Source of the DNA: Pseudomonadota bacterium
GTDB taxonomy: Bacteria > Pseudomonadota > Alphaproteobacteria > Rhizobiales > Hyphomicrobiaceae
NCBI GenBank assembly: GCA_023405815.1
Contig: JAEXXM010000058.1
Span: forward strand, 1 to 64,000
Reading direction: 5' to 3'
Length of the DNA: 64,000 nt
Below, piece by piece: positions 36,445 to 44,333 of this stretch; the stretch's first letter is position 1, and each line of letters starts with the position of its first letter. A model generated the notes under the pieces. That model did no database searches, had not been told where the DNA came from, and was given only the letters and a program-made list of their open reading frames with translations. The position numbers and the translations under genes are program-made.

Positions 36445-36576
36445 GAACACCTAGAACACCTGGATTGAGCCCACTGACTCGGGCGCGGCCTCCACACACA
36501 CGCTTTTTACGCACGAACGTGCGTGTGGAGTCGTTTTAGGGGCGTTGAGACACCGAGCTAGGTGTTCTAGGTGTTC
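36445..36576. repeat. inverted iteron-like repeats around a palindrome (candidate origin)
   Basis: GAACACCTAGAACACCT at 36445-36461 is repeated in inverted form at 36560-36576. Each arm itself is a tandem of a nine-base unit (GAACACCTA), giving four copies in total. Between them, at 36509-36524, lies the perfect palindrome ACGCACG-AA-CGTGCGT, extended by an outer imperfect stem (CCACACACAC at 36492-36501 against GTGCGTGTGG at 36519-36528). The right arm overlaps the 3' end of the primase gene. Iterons, a palindrome, flanking AT-rich sequence and the neighbouring primase-helicase suggest a replication origin. A regulator-binding or bidirectional terminator function is also possible. Confidence 0.55.
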
Positions 36577-39500
36577 AGGGGAACCAGCCTGTATTCGTGG
36601 GGGCGCTTGTCACGGACGCACGTGAACATCACCGCCATCGCTTCATCCTTCGCCGGCCCCGTCACGACGAACGTCTTGTCGATGAGGTGGTGACGGATCA
36701 GCATTCCCGCAGTCGTCGCACGGGACGTCTCTGTTCCCCCCTCTTTCTTGAACACGGTGCCGAACGGGTCTGCCATCTCAATCACATCGCGCTTGAAACT
36801 GCCGTCTCCCTTCGATGCCCAGATCGACTGCACGATGTCGCCCCAGGTGTTGTCGGCATCGTCGGCGCCGACGCCCCCCGCGTAGCTCTGGCGGTTCGCG
36901 AGGAAGTTCGTCAGCCCGCAGGCGGTAAGTGTCCCACCGATGACCTGTGACCAGCTATCGAACGATGCCAACGTGCGTTTGGGCTTCAATGCTCCGGTGA
37001 GGACGCCGGCCCTAATCCCCCTAAACGCCAATGTATAAAACGCCCCGGCAAGGTTCGCCTGATTTTCCCGAACCCATTTGATCAACTCGGGATGCTTGTA
37101 GGTATCCGCCGCTCGGTCAGTCGCCGGATTCGGCGTGTACGCATTGAGACCAACCGGCACGTTGCGGCGGATCATCTCTTTTGTGAATCCCAGACTGTTG
37201 CCGCACAAGACAACCTGCTGTCGGAAGGGGATCGTCACTATCTCACTCTGACCTAGCACCCGGTCGCGCCAGACACCGGACGTAATGAGCTGCGCCATGA
37301 ACGGGATGTCGATATGGCCAGACTTGATGTTGTCGAAGAACAACAAGCCGCTATCGCCACACCGCAGAAGGCTGGTGATCGTCTTGCGTAGCTCCTCAGC
37401 GCTATCCGACAACGGAATGTCACCAGGATCGTCCCCCGTGAAAATATTATGGACGATTTTGACAACCAGCGAGCCGCCCGTCCCGACCTCAGGCTTTGCG
37501 ACGTGGATCGAGGGACAAGGTCCGGTGATCATGTTGCGCATGATCATCTGCAAGCCCATCGCCAGCCAATGCTCGAATGAGGCCGCGCCACGGTTGGCGT
37601 TTGGGACCCGATGTCCGTCCGCGTCGAGAATGTATTGAGGCTCAGTCTCTACTTCGCCGAACTTGTCGACGAACGGGATGTCGAATATTGCCTCAGTGAG
37701 CCACGCCAACGCCGTTTCGACATCGGCCTCGTTCGGATCATGTGGGACCGGCTCGCCGTTCAGCGTTGGAATGAACTTCGGGTCGAGATAGCAGCGTGTG
37801 CCCGGATCGTATCCCTTCTCCGTTCTCAGGTTCCCTTCCCTATCGAACACAGGGAAGTAGACGACCTGATCCATGATAGGCAGATCTAGGCGCGTGGTTC
37901 CGATGAATGCCGTAATGATGTCGGGAAACGGCGCGACGCCCCGGTCACCATCCTTGTTACTGATGCGTCGGAAGTCCGCGATGGCTGTAAGCTCGTCATG
38001 CCATGCCGCCCGGTTGCCCGTGATGTCTTCGACTTTGATCTTGCCGTTGTGATCGAAGACACGGAACTGCCCCCCCTCATCGCGGCTGAAGATGTACGGC
38101 GTGGCGTTGCGCTTGGCGAAGAGCGCCTTTACCGCATCAAGCTGATCCCTAAAGTCGAAATGGTGGTAGATCGCTCCCTCGTGGAGGTGGCATGCTCCCT
38201 CGCCCTCCGCACGTTCCTCTGACTCAGCATCTTTCAGATAGCGGCGCCAGCGTGCTTCAACGCGTGCCGTCCATTTGCCGTCGACCTTTTCGGCTGCATT
38301 ACGCAGAAGAGCGTCTTTGGCAACAACGCTCTTCTTACTGCGGGCGATAGCCTTCACGACGGCTTCAATCTCGTTTGAAGTACTGTCGGGCGACAGGCTG
38401 TTGATGAGCGTCGCAAGCGACTCTTCATCCGCCTGACGTTGAGCCGCCTCAGCCTCTACGCCGGGGCAGAACGCAAGCAAATCCTCAACGCCAATCCCGT
38501 ATTGCTCACAAAGCTTGTCGAGATACCATGCACGATCCTTCCCGGACGCCTCTATGCAGCCGGCGTGCAAGCATCCCATGTGAAAGCCACCAGAATCGGA
38601 CATCGATGCGTTGATGACGACGAACGCGCGATCATCTGGCTTCTGTTCCGTGTGTCGGTCCGAGTTTGGGCAGCGGAATTCGATCTTGTCCCCGTGGTCG
38701 TGGCGGACATCCTCAGGAAAACAGGAGCGCAGCCATTCCGCGGCCTCGAAGTCGTCGGCATGGTTGCGGAGGAAGGCGAGCAACCCAGGCGTGTTGAAGC
38801 CCGTCGGATCGGCCTTGCGCAGGCTGTCACGCGGGCAACGTAGGGCCATAGCTTTCGGCGCCATCTCGGCTTCCTTCAACGTCGCGGCGAAATCAATACC
38901 GGACCCGTCAACGTGAAGCGACCAAGGTTCCGCGCCCTTCGGGCGACGATGGAGATAGAAGAGGCGACTAACATCGGAACAGCTTGGATCAACGCGCTTG
39001 ATGCCAAGCACTGCGGCTAGATGCTCATAGAATAGCTTCCAGCGCTGCTTTAGCCCCGGAAGCGATGCCGCGATCGAGGTAACGTCAACCGGCTCCGCCA
39101 GAGGGACAACCACGCGGAAGCGCGGGAACGGCGGATGCTCGATAACGAAGTCGAATCCCTCGCGTCCCTTCACTGCCGCTTGCTCGGCAAACGCGGGGAC
39201 GATGCCCTTCACGTCGCGCCAATAGCCGAGGACTTGCGGGGGTGTCGGCTCATCATGCATTCCGATCTTGGCTTGCTTCTGAACAGCCTCGGTCGGAATA
39301 CGCGTTTCCGTCTTCCCGTGCGAGTGCGTCGGATAGATCACGCAGCAAAGCCCCAGCTGTCGCGCGCGTTCCAAAATCGGACGCGCCTCCTCTCCGCTTT
39401 CAACGTCGAATGCAGCTAACTCCATCACGCTCATAGCCTTGGCGGTGCGTTCGCTCGCCCCGGCTCGAAGCGATCCCTGGAGGAACGCGCGACCGTCCTT

Positions 39501-39641
39501 TTCAAAGTGCGTCGGGGATGGCCTCAGGAGGCTTGCGAGAAATTGCCCCACAGTGCCGCGCGTCTCATTGCGCCAGACTTTCGCATCTCGACAGTCGCCG
39601 AACGCGAGCGCGATCATGCGATCAAGGAGATTGCCCATCAC
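36567..39641 (-). CDS. primase-helicase of a satellite- or plasmid-like element
   Basis: This 1024-residue replication protein has two parts. The N-terminal part (about residues 65-260) looks like an archaeo-eukaryotic primase: AFDVESGEEA as the metal-binding acidic motif, CVIYPTHSHG and RFRVVVPL. The C-terminal part (about 640-950) looks like a superfamily 3-like helicase with Walker B GLLFFDNI. The Walker A equivalent reads PEVGTGGSLV, in which Gly takes the place of the usual Lys. The next gene upstream on the same strand overlaps it by four bases. Iteron-like repeats lie at its 3' end. It would initiate replication of the element. Confidence 0.78.
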   Translation of the reverse strand: MMGNLLDRMIALAFGDCRDAKVWRNETRGTVGQFLASLLRPSPTHFEKDGRAFLQGSLRAGASERTAKAMSVMELAAFDVESGEEARPILERARQLGLCCVIYPTHSHGKTETRIPTEAVQKQAKIGMHDEPTPPQVLGYWRDVKGIVPAFAEQAAVKGREGFDFVIEHPPFPRFRVVVPLAEPVDVTSIAASLPGLKQRWKLFYEHLAAVLGIKRVDPSCSDVSRLFYLHRRPKGAEPWSLHVDGSGIDFAATLKEAEMAPKAMALRCPRDSLRKADPTGFNTPGLLAFLRNHADDFEAAEWLRSCFPEDVRHDHGDKIEFRCPNSDRHTEQKPDDRAFVVINASMSDSGGFHMGCLHAGCIEASGKDRAWYLDKLCEQYGIGVEDLLAFCPGVEAEAAQRQADEESLATLINSLSPDSTSNEIEAVVKAIARSKKSVVAKDALLRNAAEKVDGKWTARVEARWRRYLKDAESEERAEGEGACHLHEGAIYHHFDFRDQLDAVKALFAKRNATPYIFSRDEGGQFRVFDHNGKIKVEDITGNRAAWHDELTAIADFRRISNKDGDRGVAPFPDIITAFIGTTRLDLPIMDQVVYFPVFDREGNLRTEKGYDPGTRCYLDPKFIPTLNGEPVPHDPNEADVETALAWLTEAIFDIPFVDKFGEVETEPQYILDADGHRVPNANRGAASFEHWLAMGLQMIMRNMITGPCPSIHVAKPEVGTGGSLVVKIVHNIFTGDDPGDIPLSDSAEELRKTITSLLRCGDSGLLFFDNIKSGHIDIPFMAQLITSGVWRDRVLGQSEIVTIPFRQQVVLCGNSLGFTKEMIRRNVPVGLNAYTPNPATDRAADTYKHPELIKWVRENQANLAGAFYTLAFRGIRAGVLTGALKPKRTLASFDSWSQVIGGTLTACGLTNFLANRQSYAGGVGADDADNTWGDIVQSIWASKGDGSFKRDVIEMADPFGTVFKKEGGTETSRATTAGMLIRHHLIDKTFVVTGPAKDEAMAVMFTCVRDKRPHEYRLVPLNT

Positions 39642-39928
39642 GCACTCGCCTCCGAGAACAAGCGGCGCGAGCCATACTTGCCCTTTCGCAGCGAGCCATC
39701 GCTACCGACATCGGGCTCCTCACCGATGCGCGTGGTGCGCCCGTACCAGCCGACTAGCATCCAAAAGCGAGCCTCCGTTTGCATCTCGGAGACTCCGTAC
39801 TTCTCAGCAATTCTTTTGAGGTGCGGAGCGGCCTCTTCACTGCGACGGTTGCGGAGCCCATGGTAATCGCTCCACGCAACGAGTTCTTTTAGCTCTCCAG
39901 CGAGAGCACTTCGATCAGACACGCACAA
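39638..39928 (-). CDS. small hypothetical protein in operon with the primase
   Basis: This 96-residue soluble, charged protein has a helical central part (APHLKRIAEKYGVSEMQTEARFW lies within 39773-39841). Its stop overlaps the primase start in an ATGA arrangement, so the two are translated together. No family was recognised. A role as replication accessory or regulator is inferred only from the coupling. It is divergent to the RHH gene at 40261. Confidence 0.6.
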   Translation of the reverse strand: MCVSDRSALAGELKELVAWSDYHGLRNRRSEEAAPHLKRIAEKYGVSEMQTEARFWMLVGWYGRTTRIGEEPDVGSDGSLRKGKYGSRRLFSEASA

Positions 39929-40152
39929 ACCTCAAGCAGTCGGGAAGCGCGCGAGCGCCCCTCAAGTTTCAATCGATTTGCTGCGAGATTACTGTGCGCA
40001 CCGGACCAAAGCGGTTGCGAGCGGCACTTTACGTCAGGGTCCTGCATCTAACCGGGCAGGCTCACTGCGGTTGATCTACCGCTCGGCACCGGCAGCGGAG
40101 GGCCATTCCCCGCTCCAAATCTTGGTGCCCGTGCTCGATCAGGTTCACGCCC

Positions 40153-40218
40153 GATCGTTTCGTCGTTCCTGTTTAACATGGCATCGCTGTTGGGTGTTGA
40201 CAACCCCGCGAAACGATC
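40153..40218. promoter_or_regulatory. inverted repeat in the divergent control region
   Basis: GATCGTTTCG at 40153-40162 is mirrored perfectly by CGAAACGATC at 40209-40218, with 46 bases between the arms. It lies in the 332-base gap between the minus-strand primase operon and the plus-strand RHH gene; nothing else was recognised in that gap. The position 42 bases before the RHH gene suits an operator for that protein or for the HTH protein at 41451. Confidence 0.45.
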
Positions 40219-40260
40219 CCCCACGGTCGGCCAACTGTTAAATGAAAGCAGGTCGCCGCA

Positions 40261-40515
40261 ATGGAGAAAGACGCATTCCTCGGTCTGCGGACCGATGCCG
40301 CTAAGAAGGCAATTATCGTTGCTGAAGCCAACGCAGCTGGAAAAACCATCAGCGAATACGTTCTCGCCGCGGTGATGAAAGAAAACGCGGCGAACGCAAC
40401 CACCCGTGCCGCCTTGTCATCCCCCAGCAATTCTGATGCTTCAACTACCCGCCGCGACGCTCGCAGCGGACCCGTTAATCCGGTGACAGGTCGCCGTGAA
40501 AAGCAAACCGGCTAA
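40261..40515 (+). CDS. ribbon-helix-helix protein (DUF1778/MobC-like)
   Basis: This 84-residue protein has an N-terminal half (LRTDAAKKAIIVAEANAAGK, then TISEYVLAAVMKEN) that fits a ribbon-helix-helix DNA-binding domain. Such domains occur in DUF1778 antitoxins and plasmid mobilisation accessory proteins. The C-terminal half is low-complexity and probably disordered. No toxin-like acetyltransferase follows, so a control or mobilisation role is more likely than a toxin-antitoxin pair. It is the first plus-strand gene after the divergent control region. Confidence 0.6.
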   Translation: MEKDAFLGLRTDAAKKAIIVAEANAAGKTISEYVLAAVMKENAANATTRAALSSPSNSDASTTRRDARSGPVNPVTGRREKQTG

Positions 40516-40617
40516 CGTCGGTTGTTAGGCACGGCAGCGATGCACTCCCGCGCTAGCTGCCCCGTCCCCGGCGAGTGCGTCAGCATCTCGCCGGGGACAC
40601 CCTCGCAGGGATGAAGG

Positions 40618-41454
40618 ATGGAAGACGACAACAAGACCGATTGGGTCTTTCTCGACGACGCGCCCGCCGATCTGCGCAGTCACTCTTTGCTGCGTCACCA
40701 TCCGCGCAATCGGGAAGAGATATTTAAGTCACTTAAGTCCGCCGGTATGGATTACCTCCGGCGCGCGGGCATCACCGATGCAGGCGGCAAGTTCATCCAT
40801 CGCAAGATCGAGCCTCACGCCGTTCGTGATTCCGACCATGTTACAGAGGAACGGGCCGCGCTGGCGACTAACGAGCTGGGTAAGACGTTTGCTCAAGAGC
40901 TACTTTCTGGCGTGCCAGCTAGTGAAAGACCGGCTCTCGCGGCGCCTCCCCGCCAGCTATGCGCCAGCGGCCGACAGCGCTCCCGGACTTTCGATCCCCG
41001 TCACCCCAGGTATATCGAAGAGCGCCACGGCAAATATCTCGAAGCTGGGGCGCGCCGCTTCTCCGAAGTCGCGATGCGGGACCGGCGCAGCTCCCAACAC
41101 GCCAGCATCATGCGCAATGAGCTCAGCTTGCTGCATCTGGTCGAAGGGCGGCAACCAGCTTGGTCGACTATCAATGGCAAGCTAATGAATCCCCCCCACG
41201 ACGAGGGGCCGCTCGCCGCCGCGATCTTCCCTTTGTTGTGGTCGGCACATGAGGAGGCGATGCTCGCCGCCGAAGCGCACAACCTTCTGAGCGACGGCAC
41301 AGCGCCCTTGCTCAGCAGCAAGGGGACCTTATTGGCAGAGTTCTTTTCCGCCGCAACGTTGCTGAAGTTGAGCAACGGCCAAGTGCTCAATTACCGCCCC
41401 GTGTGGAAGGCATTGGGCAAGATCATCGATGCAGCTCGAAAGGAGCCGCGATGA
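40618..41454 (+). CDS. hypothetical island protein
   Basis: This 278-residue soluble protein starts MEDDNKTDWVFLDDAPADLR. The N-terminal half is rich in Arg and His and may bind nucleic acid. The C-terminal half contains helical, Ala/Leu-rich segments (LAAAIFPLLWSAHEEAMLAA). No family was recognised. It overlaps the following HTH gene by four bases (ATGA), which suggests a functional pair. GC and codon use look close to the rest of the island. Confidence 0.55.
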   Translation: MEDDNKTDWVFLDDAPADLRSHSLLRHHPRNREEIFKSLKSAGMDYLRRAGITDAGGKFIHRKIEPHAVRDSDHVTEERAALATNELGKTFAQELLSGVPASERPALAAPPRQLCASGRQRSRTFDPRHPRYIEERHGKYLEAGARRFSEVAMRDRRSSQHASIMRNELSLLHLVEGRQPAWSTINGKLMNPPHDEGPLAAAIFPLLWSAHEEAMLAAEAHNLLSDGTAPLLSSKGTLLAEFFSAATLLKLSNGQVLNYRPVWKALGKIIDAARKEPR

Positions 41455-41858
41455 CGGAGTCAGAGTTTCACACGATCCGGACTGTTCTGGCGTTTCGTCT
41501 GATCGGCTTGACGCCGACGTTCATCGCCGCTCAAGTCGGCATTTCAGTGCGTGCCGTCCAACACATCTTACTCGATCACGGCAACGTCGCTCGCCGCGGT
41601 CGCGGCTACTGGTGGCGTGGTCCCTATTCGGTCAGCCCTGAGACGCATGCTCGCCTCCAGTTACCGGCCTACATCCCGCTCAGTGCCGAAGCCGCCAGCT
41701 GCACCATTAGACAGCAGATGGGATGGATGGCACTGACGCGCGATGCACCTGTGCTGCGGATGGAGGATGGGCGTCGTATGCTCTACAGCGGCGAGAGCGA
41801 ACCTGCCGAACCATTTCATCCCGATCAGGGATTCCAGGGTCGGCCGCCTTCCGATTAG
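41451..41858 (+). CDS. small protein with helix-turn-helix
   Basis: This 135-residue protein carries a likely homeodomain-like HTH near its start (LIGLTPTFIAAQVGISVRAV, then QHILLDHG). The ATG at 41451 overlaps the previous stop; a longer in-frame start inside that gene was rejected. The C-terminal half is not recognised. It is probably a DNA-binding regulator or a terminase-small-subunit-like protein of the element; the first is more likely because no packaging genes are nearby. Confidence 0.6.
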   Translation: MTESEFHTIRTVLAFRLIGLTPTFIAAQVGISVRAVQHILLDHGNVARRGRGYWWRGPYSVSPETHARLQLPAYIPLSAEAASCTIRQQMGWMALTRDAPVLRMEDGRRMLYSGESEPAEPFHPDQGFQGRPPSD

Positions 41859-41887
41859 TCAGCCAACGTGCTATATGCACTTGCCTG

Positions 41888-42115
41888 ATGCCCCTCACAT
41901 CGGAGTCCCACTCATTGTCTGGTCTCAAAGCGCGCAGCGCCGCGCGCGCGACGCCTGTGATGCGCTCCCTCAGCGAACAACTCGACATGCTTCGAGGCGC
42001 GATCATTCACGCCGCGTCACAGCCGGACACCGCCGACAATCGAGCCGCGTTGCGCGCTCTTGCGTTGGCGACGGTGTTCACGGTCGACTCTGTTAGCTCA
42101 GCTAACGACCGTTAG
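41888..42115 (+). CDS. possible small protein (75 residues)
   Basis: The second half of this frame (MRSLSEQLDMLRGAIIHAAS, then RAALRALALATVF) reads like an amphipathic helical protein. The frame is open far upstream, across the end of the previous gene, and no good ribosome site is visible before ATG 41888. I regard it as a weak call. Otherwise the stretch 41859-42212 holds nothing recognisable. Confidence 0.35.
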   Translation: MPLTSESHSLSGLKARSAARATPVMRSLSEQLDMLRGAIIHAASQPDTADNRAALRALALATVFTVDSVSSANDR

Positions 42116-42212
42116 CGGCGCAAACTATTTCACCATGACGGTGTTAATTGCGCACGGCGGTCTGACACCGTGCTCCGATCGCTTCATCGACAACGCGATT
42201 GGAGGACGCACC

Positions 42213-42404
42213 ATGACCGGCGAACAACTCGAAAACTCACATGTCGCCGCCGCTTTCGATGGACCATCAACACCCGAGGAGCGCCTACGCTACCGCATCG
42301 GCGGCGCTGCCTATGACCTTTACGCCATGGGACAGAAGGAAACAGAGCCAGACGTAATGATCGCGAAGGCGCGTGAGGTGATCGCGCTGGCGTCGCGCCT
42401 GTGA
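42213..42404 (+). CDS. small hypothetical protein (63 residues)
   Basis: The start ATG 42213 is preceded by a strong GGAGGACG site. The product is a short acidic helical protein (TPEERLRYRIGGAAYDLYAM). No family was recognised. The frame extends further upstream but without similar support. It is the last plus-strand gene of this part of the island; the next two genes run in the opposite direction. Confidence 0.5.
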   Translation: MTGEQLENSHVAAAFDGPSTPEERLRYRIGGAAYDLYAMGQKETEPDVMIAKAREVIALASRL

Positions 42405-42432
42405 CAGGCATTCGATGTCAGCCGCTAGCGCC

Positions 42433-42891
42433 CTAGCGGCTGACATCTAAATACGGTTTGAACTTCTCCACCGCCGTATCGATTTGTGCCACGAGCCACT
42501 GCAATTCTTCATGCTTCCCCGCCACCACCTTTTGGTGGTCATAGTCAGCAGCGCGCGCCTGCGTCACGTCGCGGTACTCGTCATTCCAGCGCAAAAGATT
42601 GAACCCGCGAGTCGATATTTCTTTTAGATATTCTGGAATCTCAGCCCCGAACAGAAACACGGCCTCCGAAGTCGCAACGCGGAACTTCAGAAGATCCTCT
42701 AGACTCACGGCAGCATCGCGCGCCGCCAGAGACAAGAGCTTGTGTACCTCTTCATAGACTTTCAGCCGACGATCATAGCGATCCAGACGAACCTTAAGCG
42801 CATTGGTCTGGTATTGCTGGTAAGCGATGTAGACCGCAATACCTGCGATCAACAACGTAAGCACGCCCTGCACGATGCTGAAGTTGATCAT
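42433..42891 (-). CDS. small membrane-anchored protein
   Basis: This 152-residue protein has one N-terminal membrane helix (VQGVLTLLIAGIAVYIAYQQ) followed by a charged helical cytoplasmic part, probably coiled-coil in places (LDRYDRRLKVYEEVHKLLSL). This layout is common for small proteins in islands and prophages, but the function is unknown. It ends seven bases before the next minus-strand gene starts (42899) and is probably in one operon with it. Confidence 0.6.
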   Translation of the reverse strand: MINFSIVQGVLTLLIAGIAVYIAYQQYQTNALKVRLDRYDRRLKVYEEVHKLLSLAARDAAVSLEDLLKFRVATSEAVFLFGAEIPEYLKEISTRGFNLLRWNDEYRDVTQARAADYDHQKVVAGKHEELQWLVAQIDTAVEKFKPYLDVSR

Positions 42892-42898
42892 TCGGTTC

Positions 42899-43201
42899 TC
42901 ACCTCTTCGTCGCCATGGTCCGTTTGTCGATCCGCGGTGGTCTAGTCGCAGGCGTCATGTACTCACCGCCGAACCGCTGCATGAACGCGTCGGCTGCCTC
43001 GCGCCTCGGAAAACAGAAGACAACGAAGTCTCTATCGTCGCGACGGAACGAGCGGCCTCGGAGGCAAGCACCTAGGCTGTTCGCATAGTCGTGGCGGGGA
43101 TGATAGCCGGTGCCGACAACATCGGATGCCGGTAGCGCGACCTGATGGGGATACGCGCGGTCGATGCTAGACTTCGATAGCTCACCTTTGCGGGCCATCA
43201 C
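42899..43201 (-). CDS. small hypothetical protein
   Basis: This 100-residue basic protein contains DFVVFCFPRREAADAFMQRF in its centre, a pattern seen in small alphaproteobacterial island proteins without known function. No HTH or catalytic motif was seen. It lies upstream of the membrane-anchored protein at 42433 on the same strand. Confidence 0.5.
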   Translation of the reverse strand: MMARKGELSKSSIDRAYPHQVALPASDVVGTGYHPRHDYANSLGACLRGRSFRRDDRDFVVFCFPRREAADAFMQRFGGEYMTPATRPPRIDKRTMATKR

Positions 43202-43396
43202 ACCATAACCGTCATAGGACCCGCGGATGTGCTCATCGGCTCCGCCAAGCTTGCGACCACAGTTCCGGCGTGATTGCGCCCAACAATCTTAGCCTGTGAT
43301 TCGCGCAACACACGTGAAGGGGAAAAGCCCCACGCAAGCTGAATCGCCAATGTTGAGTCAGACAAGAATCACGTACTCCGATTCAAACGAATCCAA

Positions 43397-43426
43397 GAGA
43401 CACATAAGGTTCTCTTTATGTGTCTC
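43397..43426. repeat. strong hairpin (11-base perfect arms)
   Basis: GAGACACATAA at 43397-43407 pairs with TTATGTGTCTC at 43416-43426 across an eight-base loop. No run of T follows on either strand, so it is not a typical intrinsic terminator. It may be an operator, an RNA structure or a recombination-related site. Confidence 0.5.
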
Positions 43427-43610
43427 GCACACGCCTGATAAGGGAGCATCAGATGGGTGCTACAACAATCACGGTTAGGCTTTTGTTCACCGACGCAGCG
43501 CACGCTCGCGCGTCGAACTAGCCCGCTCTCAGCCGTGCAACAACCTGTCCGTGATGTCGTTGACTCAGCGAACGGAGAAGGATTCTGCCCGGCGCGAACG
43601 AAGGGATACG

Positions 43611-43641
43611 AAAAAGAGGCCGCACCTTTCGGCGCGACCTC
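43611..43641 (-). terminator. intrinsic terminator for the minus-strand gene at 43703
   Basis: Read on the minus strand, GAGGTCGCGCC, a GAAA loop and GGTGCGGCCTC are followed by five T. The eleven-base stem has two G-T wobble-type positions. It lies 62 bases after the stop of the small gene at 43703-43999. Confidence 0.7.
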
Positions 43642-43702
43642 CAATCGTGTGGCGAAGGACTCGGGAAAGCAACTTTCGCAGGGAGCTTCCCGAGCCTTCG
43701 AT

Positions 43703-43999
43703 CTAGTTGGGCTTGCTGTTCTGCTGCTGCATCGTCATCGCGACATTCAGTTGGCGATGAGCTTCGACAAGGGCATCAAGGACCGCCATCGGAAATGTGG
43801 GACGAAGAACGACTACGTTCTCGTTGTCGTTCGCCGATCCCGGGTTCTTGTGGCGAGGGCGGATCATGCTGATCGTGAGATGCACGATTCCGTCGCAATA
43901 GTTGATGCCCATCAGTTGGTTCCCGAACGTCTCTTTGACATTGTTCGGGTCAGTGAGCGGCGGCAGAGTGATCTGCCCCGGCAGTTTCGGTGAAGCCAT
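43703..43999 (-). CDS. small hypothetical protein (98 residues)
   Basis: The product starts MASPKLPGQITLPPLTDPNN and contains YCDGIVHLTISMIRPRHK, a beta-strand-like block, and a C-terminal helix rich in Met and Gln. GGAGGAAG directly before ATG 43999 gives a good start; a longer in-frame start at 44047 is less likely. A terminator follows at 43611-43641. The family is unknown; the protein may be conserved among islands. Confidence 0.6.
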   Translation of the reverse strand: MASPKLPGQITLPPLTDPNNVKETFGNQLMGINYCDGIVHLTISMIRPRHKNPGSANDNENVVVLRPTFPMAVLDALVEAHRQLNVAMTMQQQNSKPN

Positions 44000-44025
44000 G
44001 CGGCTTCCTCCTATGTAGGTTGAAG

Positions 44026-44145
44026 ATGACGCAAGGGACGCGCACAACGGCCGACTGGGCCTACAAGTGGGAAAACAGCGCGGTCTATGTCTCCGCAGAC
44101 GGCGGAGCCACGTGGAAGTTGCTCATGCACTTTCCACTGCGTTGA
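44026..44145 (+). CDS. very small protein (39 residues)
   Basis: I translated this directly: the start is MTQGTRTTADWAYKW and the end LLMHFPLR. The middle part VYVSADGGATWKLL resembles one strand pair of a BNR/sialidase-type Asp-box repeat. It lies just 26 bases from the divergent start at 43999, with only a weak ribosome site (GGTTGA). It may be a real microprotein or a remnant of a longer gene. Confidence 0.35.
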   Translation: MTQGTRTTADWAYKWENSAVYVSADGGATWKLLMHFPLR

Positions 44146-44333
44146 ACGCGGGATTACGCTACGCAAAATAACCCACGCATCATCGGACGAGTGTCCGACG
44201 CTTCGCAGGTCTCCCCAACTCCCGCAACAGACCTTGAATCTGAAGTGATTCAACCGGCAAACCTAGTGCCAAGCTCGCCGGCTCAATGCCCGCAGAACGG
44301 GTTGCATAGGCGCGTGTGGCGCAACTGCTGCAC

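Larger units (their letters stand above)
43202..43702. other. 501-base stretch without a gene
   Basis: It contains the hairpin at 43397-43426 and the minus-strand terminator at 43611-43641, listed separately. Open frames on both strands have no ribosome sites or family features. The short frame from 43457 overlaps the terminator and is not considered real. Confidence 0.4.

Noticed and set aside
40261..40617. Toxin-antitoxin pair beginning with the RHH protein
   Set aside because: No toxin-like acetyltransferase or PIN/RelE gene follows; the next gene is a 278-residue protein of unknown type.
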